A DNA stretch of 40,922 bases from Bacteroidales bacterium (GCA_017614795.1 JAGABD010000110.1:1-40922); one strand, 5' to 3'; shown: positions 8,225-15,444, counted from the first letter of the stretch. The notes: generated from the letters alone by a model not told the origin. Numbers and translations are program-made.

Positions 8225-10060
8225 ATGAAACAATTCCTGTCGATGCTCAGGCGCTACGCCAGGCCGTACGCCAAATATGCCGGAGGTTCCGTGGTGATGA
8301 ACGTGCTGAGCGCAGTATTCAATATCTTCTCGTTCACGCTGGTCATCCCTCTGCTGCAGATCCTTTTCAAGATTAACGACAAGGTCTACACCTTCATACC
8401 CTGGGACAGCGTCGAGTTCGGATTCAAAGAGAAAGTCATCAACAACGCATACTGGTGGGTAGGCAACTTTATGGATGTGCACGGAGCCCTTTTCACGCTC
8501 CTGATGCTCTCCGGCTTCATGGTGCTTATGACGCTCCTGAAGACCGCCTGCTACTTCGGTTCCACGGCCGTGATGGTGCCTATGCGCACCGGTCTCGCCA
8601 AGGATATGCGCATGCAGATTTATAACAAGATACTCTCCCTTCCCCTCGGGTTCTTCTCGCAGGAGCGCAAGGGCGACATCATAGCGAGGATGAGCGGCGA
8701 CGTCACCGAGCTGGATTCTTCCATCACCGGAAGCATCGACATGCTCATAAAGAACCCCATCCTCATCATCTTCTACGTCGGCACCCTCTTCTTCATCTCC
8801 TGGAAGCTCACCCTCTTCGTAATGGTCTTCGCGCCCATTATGATCTGGCTTATGGGCGTCATCGGGCGCAACCTCAAGAAGCGTTCGACCGAAGCCCAGG
8901 CCCTCTGGAGCGACACTATGAGCCAGGTGGAAGAGACTCTCGGAGGCCTTCGCGTGGTGAAGGCGTTCCTCGCCGAGAAGAAGATGGCGGGCCGTTTCGA
9001 CAAGGTGACCGGAGCGATGAAGCGCAAGAACAGCCGCGTCGCAACCAGGCAGGCGCTCGCCCACCCCGTCAGCGAATTCCTCGGCACCGTCATGATATGC
9101 ATTGTGCTCTGCTTCGGCGGAAGCCTCATCATAATGGACAAGTCCTTCATCGACGCCCCGACCTTCATCTTCTTCATGGTGATACTCTACAGCGTCATCC
9201 AGCCCATCAAGGACCTCTCCAAGGCGGCCTACAACATCCCCAAGGGACTTGCCAGCATGGAGCGAATCGACAAGATCCTGTGCGCCGTGAACACCATAGC
9301 CGAGAAGCCGGACGCAAAGGACATCAGGGAATTCAAGGACTGCATCCGCTTCGAGCACGTCTGCTTCAGCTATGAGGACGGACGCGAAGTGCTGCACGAC
9401 ATCAACCTCGAGATAAAGAAGGGCCAGACAATCGCCATCGTGGGCGCATCCGGAGGCGGAAAATCCACTCTCGTGGACCTGATTCCCCGATTCTACGACG
9501 TCAACTCGGGCCGCATAACCATCGACGGCATCGACGTGCGCGACCTCAAGCTCGCGTCGCTCCGCAGCCTCATGGGCAACGTGAACCAGGATCCCATCCT
9601 CTTCAACGACACCATCCGCGCGAATATCGCCTTCGGCGTGGAGAATCCCACCGACGAGCAGGTGCGCGAGGCGGCGGCGATAGCCAATGCGGCGGAGTTC
9701 ATCGACGAGAAGGAAGAAGGCTACGACACCAACGTGGGCGACCGCGGAGTGAAGCTTTCCGGAGGCCAGAGGCAGCGCGTGAGCATCGCCAGGGCCATTC
9801 TCAAGAACCCTCCCATCCTCATTCTGGACGAGGCGACCGCATCGCTCGACACCGAGAGCGAAAGGGCCGTGCAGGAGGCTCTGGACAACCTTATGCACAA
9901 CCGCACCACCATCGCCATAGCCCACAGGCTCTCCACCATCAAGGACGCCGACGAAATAATCGTGATAGACGGCGGAAGCATAGTGGAGCGCGGCAAGCAC
10001 GACGAACTCATCGCCAAGGGCGGTTATTATCGTAAACTTCACGACATGCAGGCGCTGTGA
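8225..10060 (+). CDS. MsbA-type ABC exporter (fused permease and ATPase)
   Basis: The 611-aa protein has an N-terminal six-helix ABC transporter domain (about 15-315) and a C-terminal ATPase. The ATPase has Walker A GASGGGKST near 405, the signature LSGGQRQR near 511, Walker B ILILDEATASLD near 530, and the H-loop AIAHRLST near 565. The layout and the NILSAVFNIFSF-like opening fit lipid/LPS-core flippases of the MsbA group that work as homodimers in the inner membrane; the substrate is not proven. It heads an operon, with VanZ-like and amidase genes following by 4-bp overlaps. The start is close to the predicted transcription start, so the message may be leaderless. Confidence 0.9.
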   Translation: MKQFLSMLRRYARPYAKYAGGSVVMNVLSAVFNIFSFTLVIPLLQILFKINDKVYTFIPWDSVEFGFKEKVINNAYWWVGNFMDVHGALFTLLMLSGFMVLMTLLKTACYFGSTAVMVPMRTGLAKDMRMQIYNKILSLPLGFFSQERKGDIIARMSGDVTELDSSITGSIDMLIKNPILIIFYVGTLFFISWKLTLFVMVFAPIMIWLMGVIGRNLKKRSTEAQALWSDTMSQVEETLGGLRVVKAFLAEKKMAGRFDKVTGAMKRKNSRVATRQALAHPVSEFLGTVMICIVLCFGGSLIIMDKSFIDAPTFIFFMVILYSVIQPIKDLSKAAYNIPKGLASMERIDKILCAVNTIAEKPDAKDIREFKDCIRFEHVCFSYEDGREVLHDINLEIKKGQTIAIVGASGGGKSTLVDLIPRFYDVNSGRITIDGIDVRDLKLASLRSLMGNVNQDPILFNDTIRANIAFGVENPTDEQVREAAAIANAAEFIDEKEEGYDTNVGDRGVKLSGGQRQRVSIARAILKNPPILILDEATASLDTESERAVQEALDNLMHNRTTIAIAHRLSTIKDADEIIVIDGGSIVERGKHDELIAKGGYYRKLHDMQAL

Positions 10061-10467
10061 CGACCGCGAAATCCATACTTTCGAGGCTCCTCTTCCTGCT
10101 GTATCTCGCGGCGGTGGCGACTCTGTGCTTCATCAGCAGCGACAAGTTCCCGACCATACAGAAGACCATCTGGGGCATAGCAACGGACAAGCTCGCGCAC
10201 TTTGCGATGTTCCTGCCCTTCCCCATCCTGCTATACCTTGCCTGGGACCACAGGAGCTCAAAGCCCTCCGGGGCAATTGGATTCGCGGTCCTCAATTTCG
10301 CGGCCGGAACCCTCATCGCCGCCCTCACCGAGTGGATCCAGAAGTTCCTGCCCACCCGCTGCATGGACCTGCACGACTTCAACAGCGACCTGCTGGCCCT
10401 CGGAGTGGCCACGGTGCTGGTATTCATCATCGACATCACCCATCTGAAATCCAGGAGGAACGTATGA
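10057..10467 (+). CDS. VanZ-like membrane protein
   Basis: The 136-aa protein has four hydrophobic segments and the VanZ-family features DKLAHFAMF and ALTEWIQKFLPTRCMDLHDFNSDLLA (quoted in part), i.e. the conserved DK-HF and E-Q-F-R--D--D--N-LG pattern. The family is named from teicoplanin-resistance VanZ, but most members have no known role. Translation starts at a GTG overlapping the stop of the ABC gene (GTGA) and ends overlapping the ATG of the amidase (ATGA), so all three are tightly coupled. Resistance should not be assumed. Confidence 0.85.
   Translation: MTTAKSILSRLLFLLYLAAVATLCFISSDKFPTIQKTIWGIATDKLAHFAMFLPFPILLYLAWDHRSSKPSGAIGFAVLNFAAGTLIAALTEWIQKFLPTRCMDLHDFNSDLLALGVATVLVFIIDITHLKSRRNV
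10453..10458 (+). promoter_or_regulatory. Strong Shine-Dalgarno for the amidase gene
   Basis: AGGAGG sits 5 nt before the ATG at 10464 and fixes that start, which is followed by a clean signal peptide. Bacteroidetes genes rarely use so strong a Shine-Dalgarno, and none of the neighbouring genes shows one. Confidence 0.6.
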
Positions 10468-13400
10468 GGCGCCTCCTGCCATTGCTGGTATTGCTTCTCG
10501 CCGGACTTCCCTGCCACGCGCAGACGGGGGTCCTGAAGGATTTCAAGCCTATGTGCGACAGCCTCACCGCCCGAACGGTGCGGAGGTTCGGCACGAAGGG
10601 GGAAATCAGCCTCTGGAAGGCCGTGAAGAACAAGAACGGCAAGTTCGATCTGCATTTCACGAGGGACCTTTCCGACTGGCCATGGAGAGCCGACGACGCG
10701 AAATGGTTTCGCAGGCAGGTGGAGGATCTCTATCCCGCGAAGCACAAGACCCGCAAAGGCGGGAAAATCTATTGCAGAAGCACCCTCTTCGAGGATTTGC
10801 TGACGCCCGAGGCAGGCAACAACGGCAGGACTCCCTCGTACCGCTACTCCCCCGGCAAGAAGGCCGGAGCGCCCGTCGTCACCGGGCTGGACAACTGGAA
10901 GCGGGGCCTTTCCGGGCGCACCATCGCCCTCTGGCAGAGCCACGGACGCTACTACAACGAAAAGGAAGACGCCTGGATGTGGCAGCGCGCTCCCATCCAC
11001 CGCACCATCGAGGACCTCTATACCCAGAGCTACGTTCTCCCCTACCTGATTCCTATGCTGGAGAATGCGGGGGCGTACGTGATGACTCCCCGCGAGCGCG
11101 ACATCAACCCGCACGAAGTGATGTGCGACAACGACCCGTCCTTTGCGAGGGACACCGTGGGCATCGACTTCGGAGAGCTTCCCCTGCGCGTTGCGGGCGC
11201 GTATAAAGAGAAAGGTAAATGGCAGGACGCCGGCATCGGGTTTGCCGACCTGAAGGCGCTGTATTCCAAGAACGACAATCCTTTCAAGGCGGGCACCGCG
11301 CGGATGGCCAAATGCGCCCTCTCCCAGATGCCGAGCGCTTCCGCCGTATGGACTCCGGACATCCCCGAAAGGGGCGAATATGCCGTCTACATATCCTATA
11401 AGACCTGGGAGCACAGCAGCAAGGCGGTCCGCTATACCGTGAAGCATATGGGCGGCGAGGATATCTTCATCGTCGACCAGAGCAAGGGCGGCGGCACCTG
11501 GATATATCTCGGCACTTTCGAATTCGACAAGGGCACGCAGGGCTGCGTGACGGTGGACAACGCGATGATGCCGGGCGCGGCCAAGAGCAGCTGGGTCAGC
11601 GCGGACGCCGTGAAGTTCGGCGGAGGCATCTGCAAGATAGCGAGGGGCCTCGACAGCCTCGACGTGAAGGTCTGGGAACCTTCCTATCTGCCTTCATACC
11701 TCGAAGGAGCAATGTACTGGATGCAGTGGGCGGGCATTGACTACGACCGCGTCATTAACAACTGGAACGGCGACTACAAGCGCGACTACGCCTCGCGCGG
11801 CGCCTGGGTCTGCGAGATGAAGGACAAGCTGGGAGTGCCCGTGGACCTGTCGCTTGCATTCCATACCGATGCCGGCACCAGCCCCAACGACAGCATAGTT
11901 GGAACGCTTTCAATCTACACCCTGAATTCCGGCAACAGCCGCAAGTACAGCGACGGGCACGACCGTATGGGAGGACGCCTTCTCGCCGATTTCGTGCAGA
12001 GCCAGGTGGTAGGCGACCTGCGGGCGGAATTCAACCCCGAATGGAGCCGCAGGCAGCTCTGGGACCGTTCCTACGCCGAATCCCGCAGCACCGACGTGCC
12101 CGGTATGATTCTGGAGCTCCTGAGCCACCAGAATTTCGCCGATATGAAATACGGCCACGATCCCGCGTTCAAGTTCGCAGCCAGCCGCGCGGTCTACAAG
12201 GGAGTCCTAAAGTTCCTCGGATGCTGGTACGGCACGCCTTACACCGTGCAGCCGCTGCCAGTGAAGGACTTCAGCGCGGTATTCTGCTCGCGCAGGCGCG
12301 TCAAGCTTAGCTGGGCCGCCACCGAAGACGAACTCGAGCCTACGGCCAGGCCTTCGGGCTACATAGTCTATACGAAGATTGACAGCGGCGCTTTCGATGC
12401 CGGCGTTAAAGTGAAAGACGAGAGCCTCGAGGTGGACCTCGAGCCCGGGAAACTCTATTCCTGGAAGATAGTCGCCTTCAACGACGGAGGGCTGGCCTTC
12501 CCTTCGGAGATACTGAGCGCCGGAGTGCCCGGCAATTCCAAGGGAGAGGTGCTCGTGGTGAACAATTTCACCCGCGTGAGCGGACCTGCGTGGTTCGACA
12601 CTCCCGGCTATGCGGGATTCGACGGCCAGCTCGACGGAGGCGTGCCGTACATACGCGACATAAGCTTCTGCGGCGACAACTACGAAATCCGCCGCGGAAA
12701 GCGCTGGATAACCGATTACGCGCCCGGTTTCGGGGCATCCGACACGGGCAGCGCCGGCCTTGTGATAGCGGGCAACAGTTTCGACTTCCCCGCCGTCCAC
12801 GGACGCGCGCTTATGGATTCGGGCTGGTCGTTCTGCTCCCAGAGCGTCTCGGCGTTCAACGGAAAGGGAACCTGGGCTGCCGTGGACATCATCTGCGGCA
12901 AGCAGGTCAGCACCCTGCGCGGCAAAGGGACTGCCAACGGGGCGCATATGAGCGCGGACTGCCAGGTATTCCCCGCGACGCTTCGCGAGGCTGTAAAGGC
13001 CGTTTCCGCGGCCGGCAGCGGCATCATAGTGTCCGGAGCCGACATCGCCACCGACGCCTGGGACTGCATCTACCCCATCGCGGACACCTGCGCCACCGCC
13101 GACGGGGCCGTCTTCGCCCGGTACCAGCGCGACGCCCGCGAGTTCGCCCAGGACTTCCTCGGATTCAAATGGATAAGCAGCCGCACGGGAAACGACGGCA
13201 TCCTGCAGGACCGCAAGACCTTCGGCCGCAGCACCGCCCATTACCGCTTCCGCACCGAACCGAACGCCCTCCAGTACTGCGTGGAGAACGCCGACGGCAT
13301 CCAGCCCACGGGTAAGGACGACAAAGTTCTGCTGTATTATTCTTCCAAGATTCCCGCGGCCATCGTCCACCGCTCCTCCAAATGCCGCAGCGCGGTCTTC

Positions 13401-13481
13401 GGCTTCCCTCTCGAGAGCCTTCTGTCCAAGGACGACCTCAGCGCCCTTCTGGCCCGTGCGCTCACGGAAATAGCACAGTAG
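10464..13481 (+). CDS. Exported amidase_3-like protein with golvesin/xanthan-lyase-type insert and FN3 domain
   Basis: The protein has 1005 aa and a signal peptide ending at CHAQ (about residue 19). An N-acetylmuramoyl-L-alanine amidase (Amidase_3) fold appears in two pieces: WQSHGRYYN (His near 158) with IEDLYTQSYVLPYLIPML soon after, then AFHTDAGTS (His near 465) and LELLSHQN (Glu near 549). Between them lies a beta-rich golvesin/Xly CBD-like domain (about 290-390: GEYAVYISYKTWEHSS, GTWIYLGTFEF). An FN3 domain (about 620-700) and a ~300-residue C-terminal domain (VLVVNNFTRVSGP, SFDFPAVHG) follow. This matches Bacteroidetes proteins often annotated 'xanthan lyase' or 'golvesin C-terminal-like'. 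Peptidoglycan amide cleavage is inferred from the fold. It is last in the ABC-VanZ operon. Confidence 0.75.
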   Translation: MRRLLPLLVLLLAGLPCHAQTGVLKDFKPMCDSLTARTVRRFGTKGEISLWKAVKNKNGKFDLHFTRDLSDWPWRADDAKWFRRQVEDLYPAKHKTRKGGKIYCRSTLFEDLLTPEAGNNGRTPSYRYSPGKKAGAPVVTGLDNWKRGLSGRTIALWQSHGRYYNEKEDAWMWQRAPIHRTIEDLYTQSYVLPYLIPMLENAGAYVMTPRERDINPHEVMCDNDPSFARDTVGIDFGELPLRVAGAYKEKGKWQDAGIGFADLKALYSKNDNPFKAGTARMAKCALSQMPSASAVWTPDIPERGEYAVYISYKTWEHSSKAVRYTVKHMGGEDIFIVDQSKGGGTWIYLGTFEFDKGTQGCVTVDNAMMPGAAKSSWVSADAVKFGGGICKIARGLDSLDVKVWEPSYLPSYLEGAMYWMQWAGIDYDRVINNWNGDYKRDYASRGAWVCEMKDKLGVPVDLSLAFHTDAGTSPNDSIVGTLSIYTLNSGNSRKYSDGHDRMGGRLLADFVQSQVVGDLRAEFNPEWSRRQLWDRSYAESRSTDVPGMILELLSHQNFADMKYGHDPAFKFAASRAVYKGVLKFLGCWYGTPYTVQPLPVKDFSAVFCSRRRVKLSWAATEDELEPTARPSGYIVYTKIDSGAFDAGVKVKDESLEVDLEPGKLYSWKIVAFNDGGLAFPSEILSAGVPGNSKGEVLVVNNFTRVSGPAWFDTPGYAGFDGQLDGGVPYIRDISFCGDNYEIRRGKRWITDYAPGFGASDTGSAGLVIAGNSFDFPAVHGRALMDSGWSFCSQSVSAFNGKGTWAAVDIICGKQVSTLRGKGTANGAHMSADCQVFPATLREAVKAVSAAGSGIIVSGADIATDAWDCIYPIADTCATADGAVFARYQRDAREFAQDFLGFKWISSRTGNDGILQDRKTFGRSTAHYRFRTEPNALQYCVENADGIQPTGKDDKVLLYYSSKIPAAIVHRSSKCRSAVFGFPLESLLSKDDLSALLARALTEIAQ

Positions 13482-13535
13482 GCCGTATCCCTCATCCTCA
13501 CTGCTCGAGTTCTATCCCCCGTCCGACCGGCCGTT

Positions 13536-13648
13536 TTGGGCGAGGTCTGCTGGAATGCCTGGTACCTCGCCCAGGCAATCCCGGCCACAGGTACCCCTGG
13601 GGCCATTTCGGTGGGCGAGGTCCCCACCGAAATAGCAGACCTCGCCCA
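13536..13648 (+). repeat. 113-bp palindromic repeat unit, copy A
   Basis: This unit is identical to copy B (15044-15156) at 111 of 113 positions and in the same orientation; the differences are at 13555 and 13583. It starts with TGGGCGAGGTCTGCT and ends with its exact complement (15-bp terminal inverted repeats). Inside are a 9-bp stem with one mismatch in this copy, a 4-bp stem CAGG/CCTG, and an 11-bp perfect stem ATTTCGGTGGG/CCCACCGAAAT. It lies 54 bp after the amidase stop and upstream of the transposase cassette. Confidence 0.95.
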
Positions 13649-13710
13649 TATAAACTAAAATTTAACAGTTAAAAAACAGAAAAAGTTTTGAATTGTTTTT
13701 TAATGTTCCT

Positions 13711-13740
13711 TGCTAATCAGATAATCTGGTCATACCTTGC
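13711..13740 (+). promoter_or_regulatory. Possible promoter of the transposase cassette
   Basis: TTG (13711-13713), 20 bp, then TACCTTG (13734-13740) resembles TTTG-N20-TAnnTTTG with a missing T. It lies 25 nt before the ATG at 13766 in an A+T-rich leader (13649-13765) that holds no gene. Confidence 0.3.
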
Positions 13741-13765
13741 CGGCGGATAATAAAAACGAAAATGT

Positions 13766-14119
13766 ATGAAAAAGATTATTGAAGTCCTCCAGTATGGAGC
13801 GAATGACATCAGATTCAAAACGGATTTTGATGTCGAAAAGGACCCCCAATCAGTTTTGGATGTGGCATTGCTGGCAACGATGTCGATGATGACCTCTCTC
13901 TGGGGAGGAAACGAGACTTCCGTGGTGGCGATAATTCGAGCACTTGCAATAGCAGATCTGGCAGCATCCGTTAATCCGGACAAAATGCTGGAAGAAATGG
14001 GGAAAGCGGCAGCCGGGATTGCAAAGAGCATTCAGGAGGCGAAGGAGCAATTTGAAAAGTCAGGCGGCAGAATAACTACTTTTGCTCCGGGCATCCAACC
14101 TGGAAAAACAAAGAGCTGA
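13766..14119 (+). CDS. Unknown 117-aa protein preceding the Y1 transposase
   Basis: I do not recognise a family. The protein (MKKIIEVLQYGANDIRF...) has no signal peptide or membrane segment. It opens with an acidic/basic beta-like stretch, followed by a mostly helical middle (SMMTSLWGGNETSVVAIIR; ALAIADLAASVNPDKMLEEM) and a charged amphipathic C-terminal helix ending in a Gly/Pro tail. Its stop is one base before the ATG of the transposase, so the two are almost certainly translated together. Position and codon use suggest it belongs to the mobile cassette, perhaps as an accessory DNA-binding or regulatory subunit; that is only inference from location. Confidence 0.75.
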   Translation: MKKIIEVLQYGANDIRFKTDFDVEKDPQSVLDVALLATMSMMTSLWGGNETSVVAIIRALAIADLAASVNPDKMLEEMGKAAAGIAKSIQEAKEQFEKSGGRITTFAPGIQPGKTKS

Positions 14120-14120
14120 T

Positions 14121-15038
14121 ATGCGTCCGTGTGTTCCCAGAGTCCTTCCGGATGGAAGAAAAGCAACAGTTTACCCCTTTCATATCAGTTTGGAAGGGTT
14201 GGAAAAAGCAGTGATGTGTCGCGACGAAGATGATTACGATGCAATGGTGAAGACAATATGTGTATGTGCGAAACGGAAGAATGTCATCCTGGTCATATAC
14301 ACCGTTGTATCCAACCATTGTCACGTGGCCGTTCTCGCTGCAACTCAGCAAGACGCACAGGAATACGCTACGGAGCTGAAAAGGATCTATTCAATGTGGT
14401 TCAGGCAGAGATACGGAGAGGCAGGCCTGTTACGCAGGACAAGCGCTGTTGCCATCTGGCTGGACAGTGAATGGTATGTCAGAAATGCTCTCGCGTATAT
14501 CCCCAGGAATGCTCTGGATAACGGGCATAACATCGGAGAATACAAATGGAGCGGCTATTCTGCTATGTTCAGAACAGCCAGTGCCACGTTGGAGGCGGCC
14601 AAAAGAGTATCCAGTTTGAACAAAAGGGAGAAACGCGCGATCATGCACACCTGCGATGATTTGTCCGGTGTTCCTTGGCTGCTGGATTCCGAGAACCGTC
14701 TCATTCCGACCAGTATTTGTGACAACCGCTTTTTGGAGCAGTCATTCAACGACAATCAGACATTCTTTATCCGAACAGTCGGCAGCGTGAATTCAGCTGA
14801 GCTGGATGTCAAACTGGTTGACGCGCCTCGCCGGAAACTCCTTGACGGAGAATTGTTCAAGTTGGTCAGTGATCTCAGCAACAGGTGGTTCGGTTCTTCT
14901 GTCGCGGAATTGCCGGTCGTGAAGAAGGCCCGGCTGATCACCTATGTTTATAGAAGCAACCGAACGACAGTCGTTCAACTTGCCAGAATCTTCGGGTTAT
15001 CCCGTACTGAAACAGCCAACATCCTCGCAAATGTGTGA
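14121..15038 (+). CDS. Y1 (HUH) transposase of the REP-associated (RAYT/IS200-like) type
   Basis: The 305-aa protein starts at the ATG at 14121, one base after the preceding stop. The N-terminal half is a Y1 transposase domain with the HUH pair at H66-C-H68 (VVSNHCHVAV) and, near residues 113-150, the RAYT-like segment WLDSEWYVRNALAYIPRN followed by EYKWSGYSAMF; Tyr126 is the likely nucleophile. RAYTs nick and join single-stranded DNA at palindromic REP hairpins. The C-terminal ~150 residues are unlike short IS200 TnpA and end in a helix-turn-helix-like segment (VVQLARIFGLSRTETANIL), probably DNA-binding. It is flanked by the 113-bp palindromic units, its likely substrate. Confidence 0.82.
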   Translation: MRPCVPRVLPDGRKATVYPFHISLEGLEKAVMCRDEDDYDAMVKTICVCAKRKNVILVIYTVVSNHCHVAVLAATQQDAQEYATELKRIYSMWFRQRYGEAGLLRRTSAVAIWLDSEWYVRNALAYIPRNALDNGHNIGEYKWSGYSAMFRTASATLEAAKRVSSLNKREKRAIMHTCDDLSGVPWLLDSENRLIPTSICDNRFLEQSFNDNQTFFIRTVGSVNSAELDVKLVDAPRRKLLDGELFKLVSDLSNRWFGSSVAELPVVKKARLITYVYRSNRTTVVQLARIFGLSRTETANILANV

Positions 15039-15043
15039 CGGAA

Positions 15044-15156
15044 TTGGGCGAGGTCTGCTGGATTGCCTGGTACCTCGCCCAGGCAATCCCCGCCACAGGT
15101 ACCCCTGGGGCCATTTCGGTGGGCGAGGTCCCCACCGAAATAGCAGACCTCGCCCA
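15044..15156 (+). repeat. 113-bp palindromic repeat unit, copy B
   Basis: This is a direct copy of unit A starting 5 bp after the transposase stop. The terminal inverted repeats are 15045-15059 and 15142-15156. Hairpin 1 has arms 15062-15070 and 15079-15087 (9 bp, perfect here) with an 8-nt loop; hairpin 3 has arms 15113-15123 and 15131-15141 (11 bp) with a 7-nt loop. The 9-mer GGGCGAGGT occurs four times in alternating orientation (15046-15054, 15072-15080, 15121-15129, 15147-15155). Confidence 0.95.
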
Positions 15157-15202
15157 AACTGCGGTGGAAGACTGCAGTGTATGAGGTCGGCAGTCTGAAC
15201 AC

Positions 15203-15238
15203 AAAAAAGAGCGGAAGACCGTTGCCGATCTCCCGCTC
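15203..15238 (-). terminator. Rho-independent terminator of the tRNA operon
   Basis: On the minus strand a 12-bp stem (outer GAGCGG/CCGCTC, inner part with two G-T pairs) and a 6-nt loop are followed by six T residues. It lies just beyond tRNA-Val, the last gene of the operon. Confidence 0.8.
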
Positions 15239-15245
15239 GGAAGCG

Positions 15246-15320
15246 TGGGCGCTGGCAGATTCGAACTGCCGACCTCTTGCGTGTGAAGCAAGCGCTCTGA
15301 ACCGACTGAGCTAAGTGCCC
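15246..15320 (-). tRNA. tRNA-Val (CAC)
   Basis: This is a 75-nt cloverleaf with anticodon loop TTCACAC (anticodon CAC), a T-arm GGCAG-TTCGAAT-CTGCC, and no encoded CCA. The acceptor stem pairs GGGCACT with AGCGCCC, leaving an A5-C68 mismatch where a G-C pair would be expected. It is third and last in a tRNA operon. Confidence 0.93.
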
Positions 15321-15331
15321 CCTTTTTTAGG

Positions 15332-15359
15332 AGGGCGTCGGTCTTTCGGCCGACGCCCT
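15332..15359. repeat. Strong hairpin between tRNA-Lys and tRNA-Val
   Basis: This is a perfect 10-bp stem (AGGGCGTCGG / CCGACGCCCT) with an 8-nt loop, starting 2 nt after the 3' end of tRNA-Lys(CTT). On the transcribed strand it is followed by A residues rather than T, so it is not a terminator in that direction; a processing or spacer structure is more likely. Confidence 0.6.
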
Positions 15360-15361
15360 TG

Positions 15362-15434
15362 TGCACCCCTAGGGATTCGAACCCTAGACCCACTGATTAA
15401 GAGTCAGTTGCTCTACCAGCTGAGCTAGGGGTGC
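15362..15434 (-). tRNA. tRNA-Lys (CTT)
   Basis: This is a 73-nt cloverleaf. The acceptor GCACCCC pairs with GGGGTGC, the anticodon loop is CTCTTAA (anticodon CTT), and the T-loop is TTCGAAT. CCA is not encoded. It is second in the operon, 10 bp after tRNA-Lys(TTT). Confidence 0.95.
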
Positions 15435-15444
15435 CTGACTTTTG

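Larger units (their letters stand above)
13536..15156 (+). mobile_element. Two-gene transposase cassette flanked by direct 113-bp palindromic units
   Basis: The 1,621-bp cassette comprises repeat A, a 117-bp A+T-rich leader, a 117-aa gene, a Y1 transposase gene and repeat B, which begins 5 bp after the transposase stop. The coding part is visibly richer in A+T than the surrounding genes and has different codon use. The arrangement resembles a REP-associated tyrosine transposase (RAYT) with its repeats, but the units are longer than classic REPs, and I find no GTAG/GGAG foot at the hairpins. No obvious target-site duplication is seen outside the units. Boundaries are inferred from the repeats. 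Confidence 0.7.

Noticed and set aside
7214..10042. A 942-codon open frame on the minus strand
   Set aside because: It lies antisense to the metallo-hydrolase and ABC exporter genes, has a biased His/Val/Glu composition and no recognisable domain; it reflects high GC and codon bias of the real genes.
10057..10467. Glycopeptide resistance determinant
   Set aside because: VanZ-like proteins are widespread without resistance, and no vanHAX-type genes are nearby.
13536..15156. CRISPR array or simple IS200 element
   Set aside because: There are only two repeats 1.4 kb apart, with no spacers. The transposase is about twice the length of IS200 TnpA, and there is no TnpB.
15332..15359. Rho-independent terminator
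   Set aside because: No T-run follows the stem on either transcribed strand; the adjacent T-run is on the wrong side for a terminator.
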